Assembly (NCBI GenBank): GCA_003254905.1
Contig: QANU01018269.1
Location: 11,733-75,732, forward strand
Source of the DNA: Nissolia schottii
Lineage: Eukaryota > Streptophyta > Magnoliopsida > Fabales > Fabaceae
Length of the DNA: 64,000 bases
Direction: 5' to 3'
Every line of letters begins with the position of its first letter. The stretch's first letter is position 1. The position numbers were made by a program, and so were the translations under genes. A model generated the notes under the pieces. It ran no database searches and had not been told where the DNA came from. It was given only the letters and a program-made list of their open reading frames with translations. Positions 1-12,057 of this stretch are shown piece after piece.

Positions 1-510
1 GACGGACAGATCTTCAAGGCTATGAAGACATGCTTAGTTGGTTATGCGATGGACGAACTTTTATTATGTGTATGGATGATTATAACATGTACATATACTT
101 TATTATAATATTATATGATTGGTTGTACTTATCTGTGAAGGACCAGGTACTTGCTTAGGTAAATAATTATGCTATGAATGACTATTGGTTGTAAGCCTCA
201 AGCTCTATCGTTTGTCTTATATACTTTGATTCACACATGGCTCATATTTCGTAATTGTGCACTCAGTGGAAAAGTTTTAAATTGGTCCATATTTTCCTTA
301 ATCAAGTATTTTCGAAAAAGTAATAAGGGACTATAAGTATTCCCACCAAGTGATTAACAACCTAGTGAGCATTGCGTACTACTCGAGGGTATGCAGTTAG
401 CTAGGGTGTTACAACTCTTATAAGTGTTTAAAGAATCTAGGGGCATGCCTTAATCCTAGTAGGATAACCGATGTCCAACCCACCTAAACTTTCCTTCACC
501 AAAAAAAACT
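1..510. other. Intergenic DNA with a diverged repeat shared with 41450-41720
   Basis: No gene seen. Roughly 260-430 shares several short blocks in the same order with about 41460-41610: an AAAAGTTTTAAATTGGTC stretch, an AACAAC-TAGTGA-CATT block and a GTTAG-TAG-GTGTTAC block. The second copy lies next to a gag-like retroelement fossil, so this stretch may be the leader or LTR part of an old LTR element. That identity is inferred; the shared blocks are visible. Confidence 0.35.
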
Positions 511-1749
511 TTATTTAAGATACCAACAAAGGCCAACACAGTTAGTAGATGACTGAGTACCTTAAGCATTTTGGTCAGGGGTTCGATTCTTGATGGTGTA
601 TGAAAAAGGCTTTGTTAAGAGAGACATACTCACTTCAGTGATCTCGGATGACGATTAGTCGCTATCAGTGACAGACACCTCCTCATTAATCAAAAAATAA
701 ATTTTAGGTTTAATACCCTACTTTGTCATTGAAATTTACATGCTTGCCTTACTTTGTCCTTGGACAAAAAATAGAGATCTATTAGGCATTGGACTTTGCA
801 AACATTGGATGCGTTGGTTCTTTCGTCCATGACGTCATTAACATATGTTGAGATGGCATTAACAGAGATGTTTTCTTCTTCCTCACTCTTAGTCAGCTCC
901 AAAACGACATTGTTTTGATGGTGTGAAGTTAAGGGACCAATCTTACCAAAAAAAAGTCCTTAGACTAATTAGTTTCACCACCCCTACCACCACCACCTCC
1001 ACCTCCAACTTCAGTCCACCACTACCACCATCATTCCACCATTCACACCCCATTCCCACTACCACCATACACACCCCCATCCCCCCATTCACACCTCACT
1101 AACACCACCACCCTAATTCCCACCACCACTACCACTAGCTCATTCACACTACCACCATCACCACACACACCCAACCAACCACCACCACTAACACCCAGCC
1201 TACTCTAATGACCCCCACCCACCAACATCCACTCTATTCTTCCTCCTATAACCCAAACACCATCCCAATGCCAACCCCAAAATTATAAATGAAGTGAGAT
1301 TTCTCTTTGGGAAAAACAAAAATTTCATCATCATCACTTTAGGGGGGACCCTTCATAATTTTGAGTGAGGTGAAAGTGGGGGTGGGGTGTGTAGTGATAA
1401 TGGGAATGGGGTCTGAGTGGTGGTGGTGGTAGTAGTGGAAATAAGGTGGTAGGGGATGTAGGGACTAATTAGTCCCTAGAATTTTTTGGCCAGATTGGTT
1501 TCTAAACTTTACACAATCAAAACGACGTTGCTCTAGAGGCTGACTAGGAGTGAGGAGAGAGAAAACATCTCTTTTAATGCCATCTCAGCATTCGTTAACA
1601 ACATCATGGATAGAGCAACCGATGTCTCCAACGTTTGCAAAATCTAAGGATTAACAGATAGTTATTTTTTTGTCCAGTGACCAAGCAGGGCAAGCGTGTA
1701 AAGTCCAAGGACTAAGTAGGATATTAAACCTAAACATTATTTAAGATAC
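511..1749. mobile_element. tRNA-derived SINE split by a nested foldback element
   Basis: The 13-bp word TTATTTAAGATAC occurs at 511-523 and again at 1737-1749, as expected for a target-site duplication. Just inside the left copy, 524 to about 702 reads like a SINE: a GGTTCGATTCT box resembling an RNA polymerase III B box lies near 583-593, and the unit ends in an A-rich tail (AAAAAATAAA near 692-701). The right duplication is reached only after the inverted-repeat element at 703-1734. The simplest reading is that the SINE inserted first and the foldback element then landed in its tail. Confidence 0.6.
703..1734. mobile_element. Foldback/MITE-like element with long terminal inverted repeats, copy 1
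   Basis: The left end begins TTTAGGTTTAATACCCTAC and the right end, read on the other strand, begins TTTAGGTTTAATATCCTAC. Similarity continues imperfectly for about 250 bp per side (703-990 and 1460-1734). The centre is a CCA/TGG-rich simple sequence with no coding capacity, so the element is non-autonomous. It shares ends, core and the GGGACTAATTAGTCCCTAGA junction with the element at about 47999-49020. The superfamily is not certain. Confidence 0.7.
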
Positions 1750-1892
1750 ATTTATTTATGGATTTCACCATATTATTTTGGGATAATTACACTAACCTCT
1801 CCTATAATCTATTAATATTACATTTGTCTCCCTTCTAGTTTATAAGTTTAAAATTACATCTTTATCTCTAAATAAATTTCAAAATTTCAAAA

Positions 1893-3589
1893 TACCAAGA
1901 CTGGTGCAGATCATTGTGTATATGTTAGAACATTTTAGGTAACAAATTCATTATCCTTCTGTTATATGTAGATGATATGTTGATAGTGGGACAAGATGCG
2001 AAGATGACTGACAATTTGATAAAGGAGTTGTCAAATTCCTTTGACATGAAAGATCTAGGCCCTATAAAGCAAATTCTGGGTATGAATATTTTGTGAGACC
2101 GGAATGCTAAAAAGCTCTGGTTGTCACATGAACAATATATGGAACGGGTTCTAGAGAAGTTCAACATGAAGATTGCCAAGTCAATCAGCACACCGTTGGC
2201 CAATCACTTCAAACTCAGCAAACAGAGTTTCCCTACTACTAATGAAGAAAAGAAAGTTATGGATGATATACCTTACTCCTCAGTAGTTGGGAGTTTGATG
2301 TATGTCATGGTTTGTACTCAGCCGGATATCACTCATGCGGTAGTAGTTGTTAGCAGGTTTCTTTTCAATCCCGATAAAGACCATTAGGAAACGATGAAGT
2401 GGATCTTAAGATCTCTGAATTGTGGCTTGCGAATATGTTTATGCTTTGGAGGATTAGATCCAACTCTAGAGGGTTATACTGGATATGGTAGGTGATCTCG
2501 ATGGTAGAAAATCTACCTTTGGGTTCTTGTTTACTTTTGCAGGGGGAGCTATATCTTGGCAGTCAAAGCTGCAAAAGTGTGTTGCCTTATTCACTACTGA
2601 AGCAGAATATATTGCTATGACCGAAGCGGGAAAAAAATGCTTTGATTGAAAATATTCCTTCAACAACTAAGAATGAAGCATGAAAGGTACGTTATCCATT
2701 GCGACAGTCATAACGCTTAGGATTTAAGTAAGAATGCGATGTTAGGTATCATTGGCTACATCAAGCAGTAGAAGAACAACAATTCAAGTTAGAAAAGATT
2801 CACATAGATGAAAATCTTGTTGATACGATGACAAAAGTTGTAGCATGTGAGAGGCTTCGACTTTGTGCTGAGTTGATCGGGATGGATCCTAGATAACTAC
2901 GTCAAGAACATTTCCCCCAACAACTGGAGGGGGAGAATTGTGGGGTCCAATCGTATAAATGTGGTCATATGACCATGGAGTCAAAAGCCAATAAACAAGG
3001 AATTAAATGCCATGGTGAAATAATTGAGGCAAGAGCAATTTTGTCAAGGCCTAGCATGCTTAGGTCGGTTCTTGCAAGTTAGAAGCATTCAATGGAGTTG
3101 GTTCGCAGGTGAGTTCATAGTGCATTTCACCTCTATAAATAAAGGCCAATTTGCCCAGTCAATGAGAAGGGTAGCAAGTGATAGAGCTGTGGAGTAAGAG
3201 GGAAAAATAAGATTATGAAAGTAAGAGAAAAATAGAGAGAGTGAGTAAATTCTGAAGAGTGGAGTGTGGGTATACACCAAATATATTTTTGAGTATCATC
3301 TCTATTGCTCTTTGATACTATAATTACTAGAAAATTATACTATTAAATAGGAGGGGTCTCACTGGGAAACACTATATTTACCTCTTGGGTTTAAGTGTGT
3401 GGAAAGAATACATTTAAGTATCCAATATTTTTTTGGAGATTGTCCCATGATTTTTTCTATGGTATTCAAGAATTTCCACATTAAAATTCAGTATCATTTT
3501 TTCTAGTTGCTTTGCTCAATTTATTTCTGTTGTACTATCTGTATTGATAAATTTATTTCTATCGAATTTATTTGGTACACGTTACCACA
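1893..3589 (+). mobile_element. Ty1/copia retrotransposon fossil: reverse transcriptase to 3' LTR
   Basis: Decayed copy of a Ty1/copia element. Recognisable parts in order are the reverse transcriptase around the YVDD active-site region (about 1960-1980), the RNase H side (to about 2900), a purine-rich tract just before 2939, and an LTR from TGTGGGGTCC at 2939. The LTR carries a TATAAATA-type promoter box near 3132 and ends near 3589, although that end is uncertain. The gag, protease and integrase portions and the 5' LTR are absent. It is broken in many places, so it is an old insertion. Confidence 0.8.
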
Positions 3590-5150
3590 TCCTGGCATCA
3601 CTTAAATTTATACTTTGAATCGATCATTGAGCCCAACATTTTCAACCAGCACCCCAAATTTTGCTTCTTTCAAAAACAAAATCTTCATGTGACGCGGCAC
3701 CTTTTTCTATACTATATTGTTTCGAAGATTTTGAAATGGACCAAGTTTTTTTGTGTTAATTGGTTGAAAAGTCCTTTTTCGCTTTGTTCATTTCAGTGTT
3801 GTGATAATGGTTTATGCATGTGCTTCAACAATGCAAGTCATAATTGTTTTTCATCGTTTAATTATGGTTTTTTTTTCCTTGTGATCAAGTGATCAATGAA
3901 CCAATGTCTTTATAAATCTGAAAATGAAAAATGGTGTTGAAATCTGTATAGATTAATTTGATAGTAAGAATGAAGCATGGCATATATGATTAATAAATTT
4001 AGTGATTGGTGGTTGGGTACAATGAAAATGGAGGAGAAGGAGACTTGTGGAAATAATATTGACAGGCACCCCTTTGAACCATTTTTATTGATTTGTGAGG
4101 AGGTGTGTGCGGTTGACAACAGTTAATCCTCTTCAAAGTTTGGAGATTATTAAAGTGGACATGTCTCTTACAATAAAGTCTTTTTCAAACTCACTAATCT
4201 AACCTTTAACTAAATGTTTAAGAAAGTCAACTATTTGTCAACTATGTTAGGTTTTATTAGTATATTGTGTATCATTTTTATGAGCAGTTATGTTATGTGT
4301 ACACAGATTTTGCTGCTACCGTACAACCACCGTATGGTATACACAATGGCATCGAATACACAAATTTTTGCACACACATGCACAAACATTTTTCACATAT
4401 GAAACCTAATCAAATTGGATTTATAACCCATTAAATAATTAAAAGTAATTGTTGCGCTCTCTCTCGCTCCACACTTACATAAACTCGTGGACTCACTCGC
4501 TACCATGCACAAACATTTTAAAGCAGATGCACAAACTTTTGAATAAGAATGCACAAACTTTTTTACACTCATATACAAACTTTTGAACAACCAGAAATAA
4601 AAAAAAAATATGACGGAAACAAAATTGAAAATAAATACAATGAAGAAAATTTTGGTACTCATTGCACAAACTTTTCTACACATATGCACACACTTTTTAA
4701 CCAAAAAAATTGAAAAACTACACAAACAAATATGAAATGAAAACTCCGATCCATGACGTTTTGTGAAGAAGAAAAAACGAAGAAAAAATTATATCAAAAT
4801 AGCGTATGTGATAAATGAAGAAAAACGAACTAGAAAGACTGAACAAATAAAGAAAAAAATGTTTGTGATAAAATGAAGAAAAAAAATGAAGAAGAAAAAA
4901 GTGCAGGAAAAGTGAGGATAGAAGAGAGAAAAAAAAAAGCATAGGAGAAGATGAGTGTGAGAGAGTGAGGGAGATGATAGAAAAAATGTGTATTTAATGT
5001 AGTGTCAGATTGGTGGCAAAAAATAATATAGGCAAAACTTTTTTCTTTTATGAACAGTTTTTAGCTGTGTGATACTCCATTGAATTTTAAGGAGTATCAC
5101 AAACTCCCTTCAACTCATGCTTAACATACTATTTCATTCTTATATGTAAA
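3590..5150. other. Intergenic DNA with a degenerate ATGCACAAACTTTT repeat
   Basis: No gene seen. Between about 4370 and 4700, imperfect copies of a word close to ATGCACAAACTTTT recur at least seven times (near 4378, 4505, 4528, 4549, 4570, 4664 and 4683). About 4740-4990 is purine-rich (GAA/AGA). The open frames here reflect low-complexity composition. Confidence 0.4.
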
Positions 5151-5154
5151 AGAG

Positions 5155-6310
5155 CTATGCTAGGTGAATAACAAAAATGGACAATTAAGTATGGACAACA
5201 TGCCAAATACATGAATAATGGATCTCGTCCACAATTATAAATGAAAACACTCTCACTCTCCCACATTTTCTCTCTTCAACCCCCACTCTTTTTACATGCG
5301 TGTACAACCACCCATCAATACTGAAAAAAACTCCTATTATACATTAAAAAATAAAGGCACCAACAAAATAATAATCAATCCAACCTTTGTAAACCAACAA
5401 ACCAACAACATAATACATAGAAACTAACACGCTAAAACAATGACAAATAATAACTATAAACCAGTTCCAATAAGGTATCAATAAAGAAGTGATAAATAAA
5501 CAAAGTTTCCAACATCTTATAAATTAAGCAGTCGTGTTGATTTTTTTTATCAATCGTGTTGGTTACTTTTCTCAGACATGTTGATTTTTCTTTTTGCAAT
5601 GATATTGGTTTCTTTCACGAGTACTATATACATTTCATATCACTACTATACAACCTCTGTAAATAACTCCTGCAAACAAAGAAAGCTATCTTTCTGAACA
5701 AATAATGTTTCTAACAACAACAAAAAAAACTCTAAAATAAATAAACCAACACTCTAAAATAAATAAACCAATACACTAAAATAGTGATAAATAAACAAAA
5801 ATAAATCAGTATTAGTAAACCAACATGCTAGAATAAAACCAACATCTTGAAACAAGTAAACCAATTGTTTAAAACAGAGAAACTAACATCTTAAAAAAAA
5901 TCAATACCAGTAACAGAGTTATGGGAAGAAGAAGGAGGATGAGGAGGAAGAAGAAGAAGAAAAAGAGGAATGCGTACCTATTTGTAGTCGTGATGGACAA
6001 GGAGCTGACGAACACGAAGGTGCTGGCACAATGGAACCCCTTCGTTCATGAGGAGGAGACGACGAAGGGTTTGGAAAAGCAAGGAGCAATGGTTCTTGCT
6101 ACCAAGATCTATGAGTGAGAGTGAGAGTGTGAGAGAAAGAGAAGGAAAAGAGAAAGAGAGAGAAGACAGCATGAGCCACAGGAGAGAGAAGAAATTTTTT
6201 TGTGTGCTGGAGACATGAGGACCTACCAAAAACATGTATCAAAATATTAATGGATCATAACAAATAGGATAGTTTACTCTAAGAATAACAAAAAATTTCT
6301 CTTCTATATG
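5155..6310. repeat. Dispersed repeat, copy 1 (second copy at about 25560-26285)
   Basis: This block matches 25560-26285 over most of its length. Shared parts in order are a TATGGACAAC motif, a CTC/CACATTCTCTC pyrimidine stretch, a GCGTG-CAA-CACCCA block, CAACAAAATAATAA runs, many AACCAACA words, a GAGGAGGA purine run and a final AGGAGAGAGAAGAAA. The ends (GCTATGCTAGGTGAATAACA here, and TGCTACATGAACAAC on the reverse strand of copy 2) look like loose inverted repeats. It is probably a non-autonomous DNA transposon; the superfamily is unknown. Confidence 0.5.
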
Positions 6311-7967
6311 TTCATGTATGGTGGTTTAAATTTGTTGTTCACATTGCAAACCTCTACGTAAAAAACTTGAATAAGTTTTTATCTTCATTTCATCCATTTC
6401 TAATCATAGGTTGACAATTGCATATTTTTCTTGAAACAAGTGCACATTTTTATTTTATAAATTACTTATTTTAAAAAAGATGTCTGTGACTATGATTGGA
6501 AAAATGAATAAAAGAAACATAAAAAAAACTCAATTTAAGTTTTGTCCTTGCATGCTACGAATTTAGACAAAGTACTCAATCGCGCCATTAGGTGGCTGCG
6601 CCTACTTGTACTACCTTAGCTAAAGGACAAAATTGTGATCCACCATACACAAATAAATATTAGAGTAATGTTATATGATAACAACTAAAATTAACTTTGA
6701 GATAATCAACACTCTATATAAAATCTTGTGGATCCCTCCATGGCTAGCCTTGTTATAGTGAACCCCAGACAGCTTTATTCAACCTCTTATAAGAGATATA
6801 CTACTACATTTCTTAAATATTGGTTAAGTGAAAAAATTGAGAACACACCCTTAAAGTCAACTAATGTAAACCGGGAGATGTGGTTGACCAAAGAGGACTC
6901 ATTCTCCCTTAACCAAATGTCAGGAGTTTAATCCCTAACTTTCTAAAAGAAACTTAAGTGAAAATGCGTCCTTAAAAAATTATAAATAACCTTTTTTTTC
7001 TTGTTTATAACACCCTACATGATAGAGGTGCCTACAAGTTAAAATATTAAATTATGCAAGAGCTTCCACTAGGTGATGGAATGAAATTTCAGTAGCCAAT
7101 CTAAATTTCAAACCATCAAACAGTAGAATGTCCGAAACCAGATTCATATTCATGAATGCATGAGTAAATTTGAAAAGCATCCAAGTTAACTGGGGGCTAT
7201 TTCTGCATGTCAACATGATGGTATATAAAAAAGATATGCATTGACCTCTCTGTAAACTATAAAGAGGATCTAGTCCGTGACAAGAGAACACAACAATTAG
7301 TCTGCCATTTATCCAATTCTTATGAAATTTTCTTGTCTGCATTAGCACAAAACTTAATTGCATGATGCAGACTAGACCAGTCATAACCAACGAGCATGCA
7401 ACTTGGATATCTGTTTGTATGTAGAGGGAATGGATCTTAATATCTCACCATTAATCCTTTTATTGCATGTCATGTGTAAGTGTGACACTATCACTCAATG
7501 GTAAGAGATCATGGATGACAAGATCATGTAAAAAATAACATCAATTAATACTGAAAGATCACACATAACAAAATTATGTGAAAAAATAACATGACGATCC
7601 ATTCCAGTGCCATTGGTGCAGGTACAACAGCCAAATTCAAGGAATGAGGGAAATAAACCAATGTAAATTTCATGAGTGCAAATTTGAGTGCAAAGAACAA
7701 TGTAGTACAACTAATTAAAGAAAAACTTTTATGCAAATTTTAATCTTTAAGGACAATTTTTTTTTTTATGTATTCGCATAACATCCCGCGTTGACATATG
7801 ACAAAAAGTACATGGCAAAGCAGATCGATCTCATCAATATGACCTAATTTGTTTATTTGCTTGCTTCAAACCTCTACCTATTCACTACAAATTAAGTGAT
7901 AAGAATCATAAGATAAAGAGAGAGCATTTACATGGTGTTTCCACAAACACAATCTGTCTTCTAAAAT
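6311..7967. other. Intergenic DNA downstream of the RING gene
   Basis: No gene recognised. A 112-codon open frame on the minus strand at 7052-7390 matches no family I know and has no supporting gene structure. A TTTATT at about 7853, read as AATAAA on the minus strand, lies some 110 bases past the RING stop codon and could serve as a polyadenylation signal for that gene. Confidence 0.35.
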
Positions 7968-9997
7968 CTACCACCCTGTACTCATGCCACATGATTGAGT
8001 GATGTGAAGAGCATTAGTTCCAATGTTGAATCCATCATTGCCATCTACATGATGATCATATAGCTTTCTGCAGCCAGGACACCGCCCGTCTGCCTCAAGG
8101 ATCGTTTTGTGACAAAAAAGGCAGAGACGAAAAGCGCAATCACAAGGAAGAAAGCTTGTGTCGGTCACGTCTAAATCCTCGTAACAGATAGGGCATTGAG
8201 AAGGTTGGGAAATGATTGTTTGCCATGCCCAAGTTACAGTCTTGCAGCTACCATGCCAGTCTGAATTTAACAGAAAACTATGTTGCTTTGAGAGATTGGG
8301 CAAACACCGAGGACGAAGAGTATCATCAGGTTTCCATGCTCGACATTTCGGATGTGATTCAGGAACTGCTGACCTGAACTCCAGTTTCGAGAAATCCACT
8401 CTAGGATTCTTAGCATCCTCTGGAACAACACATGAGCGTTGCATCTCGCATTCTGGAGGACACTCTGAAGCCACAGAATGCCGGTTACCATCAGCGTTTA
8501 AAGCATCAGCAACAGCCTCCCAGTCATCAAGACATCCATCATCCTCTTCTTCATCAATGATATTCCCTGAGAAACAAGAACTCATGCCACTGCTGCTGCT
8601 ACTCCTCAAAGAGAAACCATTCCTTGACTCATTATGATCAAGAGTACTTTGAATGGGGCCATTTATCATGGATCCACTGCCCTGGATGCAAGAGCCTTCC
8701 ATATCCTCTCCTCTTTTCTTCCTCTTTTCCTTGATCGATGATCCATTCTCGTCAATGAAAATGTGCTTAGATGATGGACAGTAATCAACTCTTCCATTTG
8801 AGTCGGCACTACATCTGTTTTTGACTGAAATACAACAGTGTAAGGAACAATGAATAGACAAACAAAGAATTTAGTATATTTCAAAGGGTTTTATAACACT
8901 TCATAAATAGTTTACATCATGTTTGAATTTCAAAAATGACATCAATAATATTTCATACATCCCTTTCATGAACAAAATTTGGCCTTCCTAGAATCTTGTT
9001 ACCATTTCTTCACTTTAGACTTTATTTATTATTATCTACAGTGAAACAAACGAAATAGGAAGCATTTACAGAAGATGGTCACAAGTTGCTTTAATCAGGC
9101 CTTACAAAATCAAGTGACTGCTGCATGCAAAATGGTTTTATCACTCATAGATGGTTGTTTTCGTGATTTCAGACTAGAAACACTGTCAAAACTAATCATG
9201 CCTAGCTTCGAAGATCAAGGTTATAGTTTGAAAGCTCAAACAGACAATATTAGATACATTTTGCAGGTAGACACAAACACGAACGAAAACAAAGCAATGT
9301 CACATAAAATAAAGACAACAGCAAAAACAAAGGGGAAAAAGACAAAGGATGGCATTTTGCAGAGAAAATTATAAAAATAAAAAGGAAACATGAAATTAAA
9401 TATCTTTATTCTGAATACTAAAACATTCATGGTTAGATTAGAGAAAGGGGGAAAAGTATGAAATTAAAAGCTGCCATGAGTCCAATGCATTTGATGGATT
9501 AAACAAAGGAAAAAAGAGGGGAAATTAAAAACATTAATAGCTGATGTGAAAATGGGAATGAAAGTGCTACCTCGAGAAAGCCATTGTTCACGCCGAACAT
9601 CAAGCTTGATTTGCTTCAGTTTCGCCGACCCATTTCCCTGAACATTATTTAACAGCTTCATTAGCCAAATAAAAAAAAAAAGCGCAAAACAAAAACCCTA
9701 AAACCGTGAAAACAAAAATTAAAATTTCCAACACGGAAAAATAAAATAAAAAATTGGCTACCCCTTTGCTACAAAACAAAAGAAAATGCAATGCCCCATG
9801 CATTGAGAAAATGCAATGCCTCAACAGGGTCAAGAATACATACACACACACACACACATATATAACAGAAACATGTTTATAGAAACACATAAAATGGATG
9901 ATTGAATAAAAGAAAATAGGTGAGAGAGAAGGGTTACCCTCTTCTTCTTGGGGGAGCCTCCGGAGGGAGGAGGATCAGCAATGTAACTAGAAGCCAT
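7968..9997 (-). CDS. RING-finger protein with a CNOT4-like all-cysteine RING, probable E3 ubiquitin ligase
   Basis: Three exons on the minus strand: 9997-9938, 9637-9571 and 8824-7968. The introns are GT-AG and the phases join cleanly, giving 984 bp or 327 residues. The protein starts MASSYIADPPPSGGSPKKKR. A serine and acidic stretch (DEEEDDG, roughly 145-155) precedes the C-terminal RING at about 253-294, spaced C-x2-C, C-x-C, C-x2-C, C-x2-C, starting CPICYEDLD. This all-cysteine layout resembles the CNOT4 type rather than the usual C3HC4. Short conserved plant RING proteins of this form are known. E3 activity is inferred from the domain; the substrate and cell location are unknown. The gene lies 2 kb downstream of the SIN3 stop, on the same strand, with its own promoter space (about 10000-10400). 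Confidence 0.87.
9839..9858. repeat. (AC)n microsatellite in RING intron 1
   Basis: An uninterrupted run of about ten CA/AC units sits in the first intron of the RING gene. Confidence 0.9.
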
Positions 9998-9999
9998 TG

Positions 10000-12057
10000 A
10001 AATGAAAAACAGAGAAAGAAAAACCAGAGGAGAGAAGGAGGAGGAGGATAGGGAGGGAGTGGATGTTTGATTTCTCGTGTGTTCTAAGTTCTATGCATTT
10101 GGGTCCAACAATTAATATTAGCTTGATTGAAACTACAATAATGCCCTTACTATTGTGTAAAACTTTTTATTTTTTATTAATTATTATTACTATTATTTTT
10201 TTTTGGCAGAGTAACTTTGATTCTTTTAATTTAATTATAATAGAAATGCAGTAAGGTGGAGCAAGGGCAGTAGGCAGGGGCAAAATTATAAGTCTGTTTT
10301 GTTTCTTTTTTTATATATATAAGTGGAAGACTCATTGTAATTCCATCTTAATAGAGGGACTTATACTTTTTAAGCCCCTTTTCACTTCTTTTTAGTTTCT
10401 CTGTTTTCTGTTTAGCCACTAAAAGAAAAAAGTGATTTCTGTTTAGGAAAAATAGATTGTTTAATCAGTATATGTGTATTTTCTAAGTGATATTTTTGTT
10501 ACGATGTCACTAAAATTAGAATTACTTTTATAAAAAATTAGGGTTTTTAACTACATAAGGGTGAAAATGCCGAATGTGAATCTTAACTAAAAATGTTTAT
10601 CTCTAATCTTAAGCAAATAATAAAGCAATTTCCAGTAATAAAATAGCTCACAAATAAAATAGCTTACAAAAAACAGTAGAATTTGTTTATAAATTACCAC
10701 ATCCAAAATTACCAATTACCAATTTGTTGATAAATTATCACGCACGTGACACACTTAACCCAATTGTTGTTTCCTCTATTTACTCTCGTGCTACTCTCAA
10801 CGTACACTTGTTGTATTCTTCTTCTTTGTGCCGCCACTACTAGCAAAGCCACCTCACCCACGTGACATCACCTGGTTCTCTCCTCCCCCCCTCTCTCACC
10901 TTCGCCACGTGAGCAAGTTAATTGCTACCTCAGTAGTTAACGACTTAACATGATAGCAAAAACTAAAATGTCATGTCTGTTGTTAATTGTCACATCAATA
11001 GCCGAAAATGTCAAGAGAGTTGGTGATTTCAAGCTGAAAACGCCAAGAGAGTTGGCAATTTCAAGCCAAAAACGCAAGAGAGCAACTAGTTTGGCAAGTC
11101 ATAAATAACTGTCACGCTAACTCGCCTATCACGTTGTGCAAAACATGTATAGTTTTATAATATGTTTTGAAACAGTGATATTTTAGTAATAAGTTTTGGA
11201 AACAAGGGCATTATAATTAAAAAAAAAACTCATTTAAAGACTTGTCGGTGAAGTTACAAACTTTTTGAATTACATAATACTCATGTCATTTCAAGCAAAT
11301 TTCTCCAATTAAAAATTGTCACATTTTTTTATACAAAATATAATACACATGCCTTTAATTAAGTTCCTTAGAGAATGAAATTGTAAAAAGAAGTTAAAAA
11401 TTAAATAATGTTAATCTAATAAAATTTTCCATAACTTCAAAATGGAACGGTGGTAGTATCGTTTAAAAAGCTTCTTTTATTATAACTTTCATTAAGAGTG
11501 ACAGCAACATTGAGGGATGTGTGGTTTGCTTGATGCCAACATTCATTTTACAAGCTCCAGGGCTTTAAATGATATAAAATTGCTGAGGATAATGGTCAAA
11601 AGAAACAAAAAGAAAAGACACACGAGGCTCAAATCCAACAATACAAACCATTAGAGAGAGGAGGGGGAAAAAAGGTTTTATGAACAAGTACCATGAAAGA
11701 TTGGAAGAGAAGAAGCTACTTCATTGCAACTAAATTAAGATCATTTTGGTAAAAACAATAATCTACAAATATATTATGCTGCAAACTATGTACAAAGGAG
11801 TGGCTCAGCCACCAAGTACACACCTCCATGTACATTCCCTCCGCCACTTTCATATGAAAATTCAAAGTACATACATCATAACAAAAATAAAAATTTCGTT
11901 AACCCCAAGGATTCCTAGGTTGCTAAACCAAGACTCTTATAAACATTGAAGTGAGTGAGTGAGTCTCTTCAAGTGTTTAATTTCAACAGATGTCAGAGAA
12001 CAACTTAGGAAGCTTCTGGTTACTTCATGGGTTCAAAGTCAATCATGAGGACACAAA
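10000..12057. other. Intergenic: RING promoter side and SIN3 3' side
   Basis: No gene seen. The first few hundred bases should hold the 5' UTR and promoter of the RING gene; a GGAGG/GAGGA purine run lies near 10025-10060. The part just below 12058 should hold the 3' UTR of the SIN3 gene. The remainder is AT-rich without a clear repeat. Confidence 0.5.

Noticed and set aside
583-593. GGTTCGATTCT as part of a tRNA gene
   Set aside because: Only a B-box-like word is present; no cloverleaf or anticodon arm could be assembled, so a SINE is the better reading.
5921-6235. Lysine/arginine-rich small open frames near 6000
   Set aside because: They sit in the GAGGA purine run of a dispersed repeat whose second copy does not keep the frame.
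7052-7390. 112-codon open frame on the minus strand downstream of the RING gene
   Set aside because: No recognised family, no splice or promoter context and an unremarkable composition.
8212-8637. Plus-strand open frame across the RING gene
   Set aside because: It is the reverse-strand shadow of exon 3; its leucine runs come from serine codons on the true strand.
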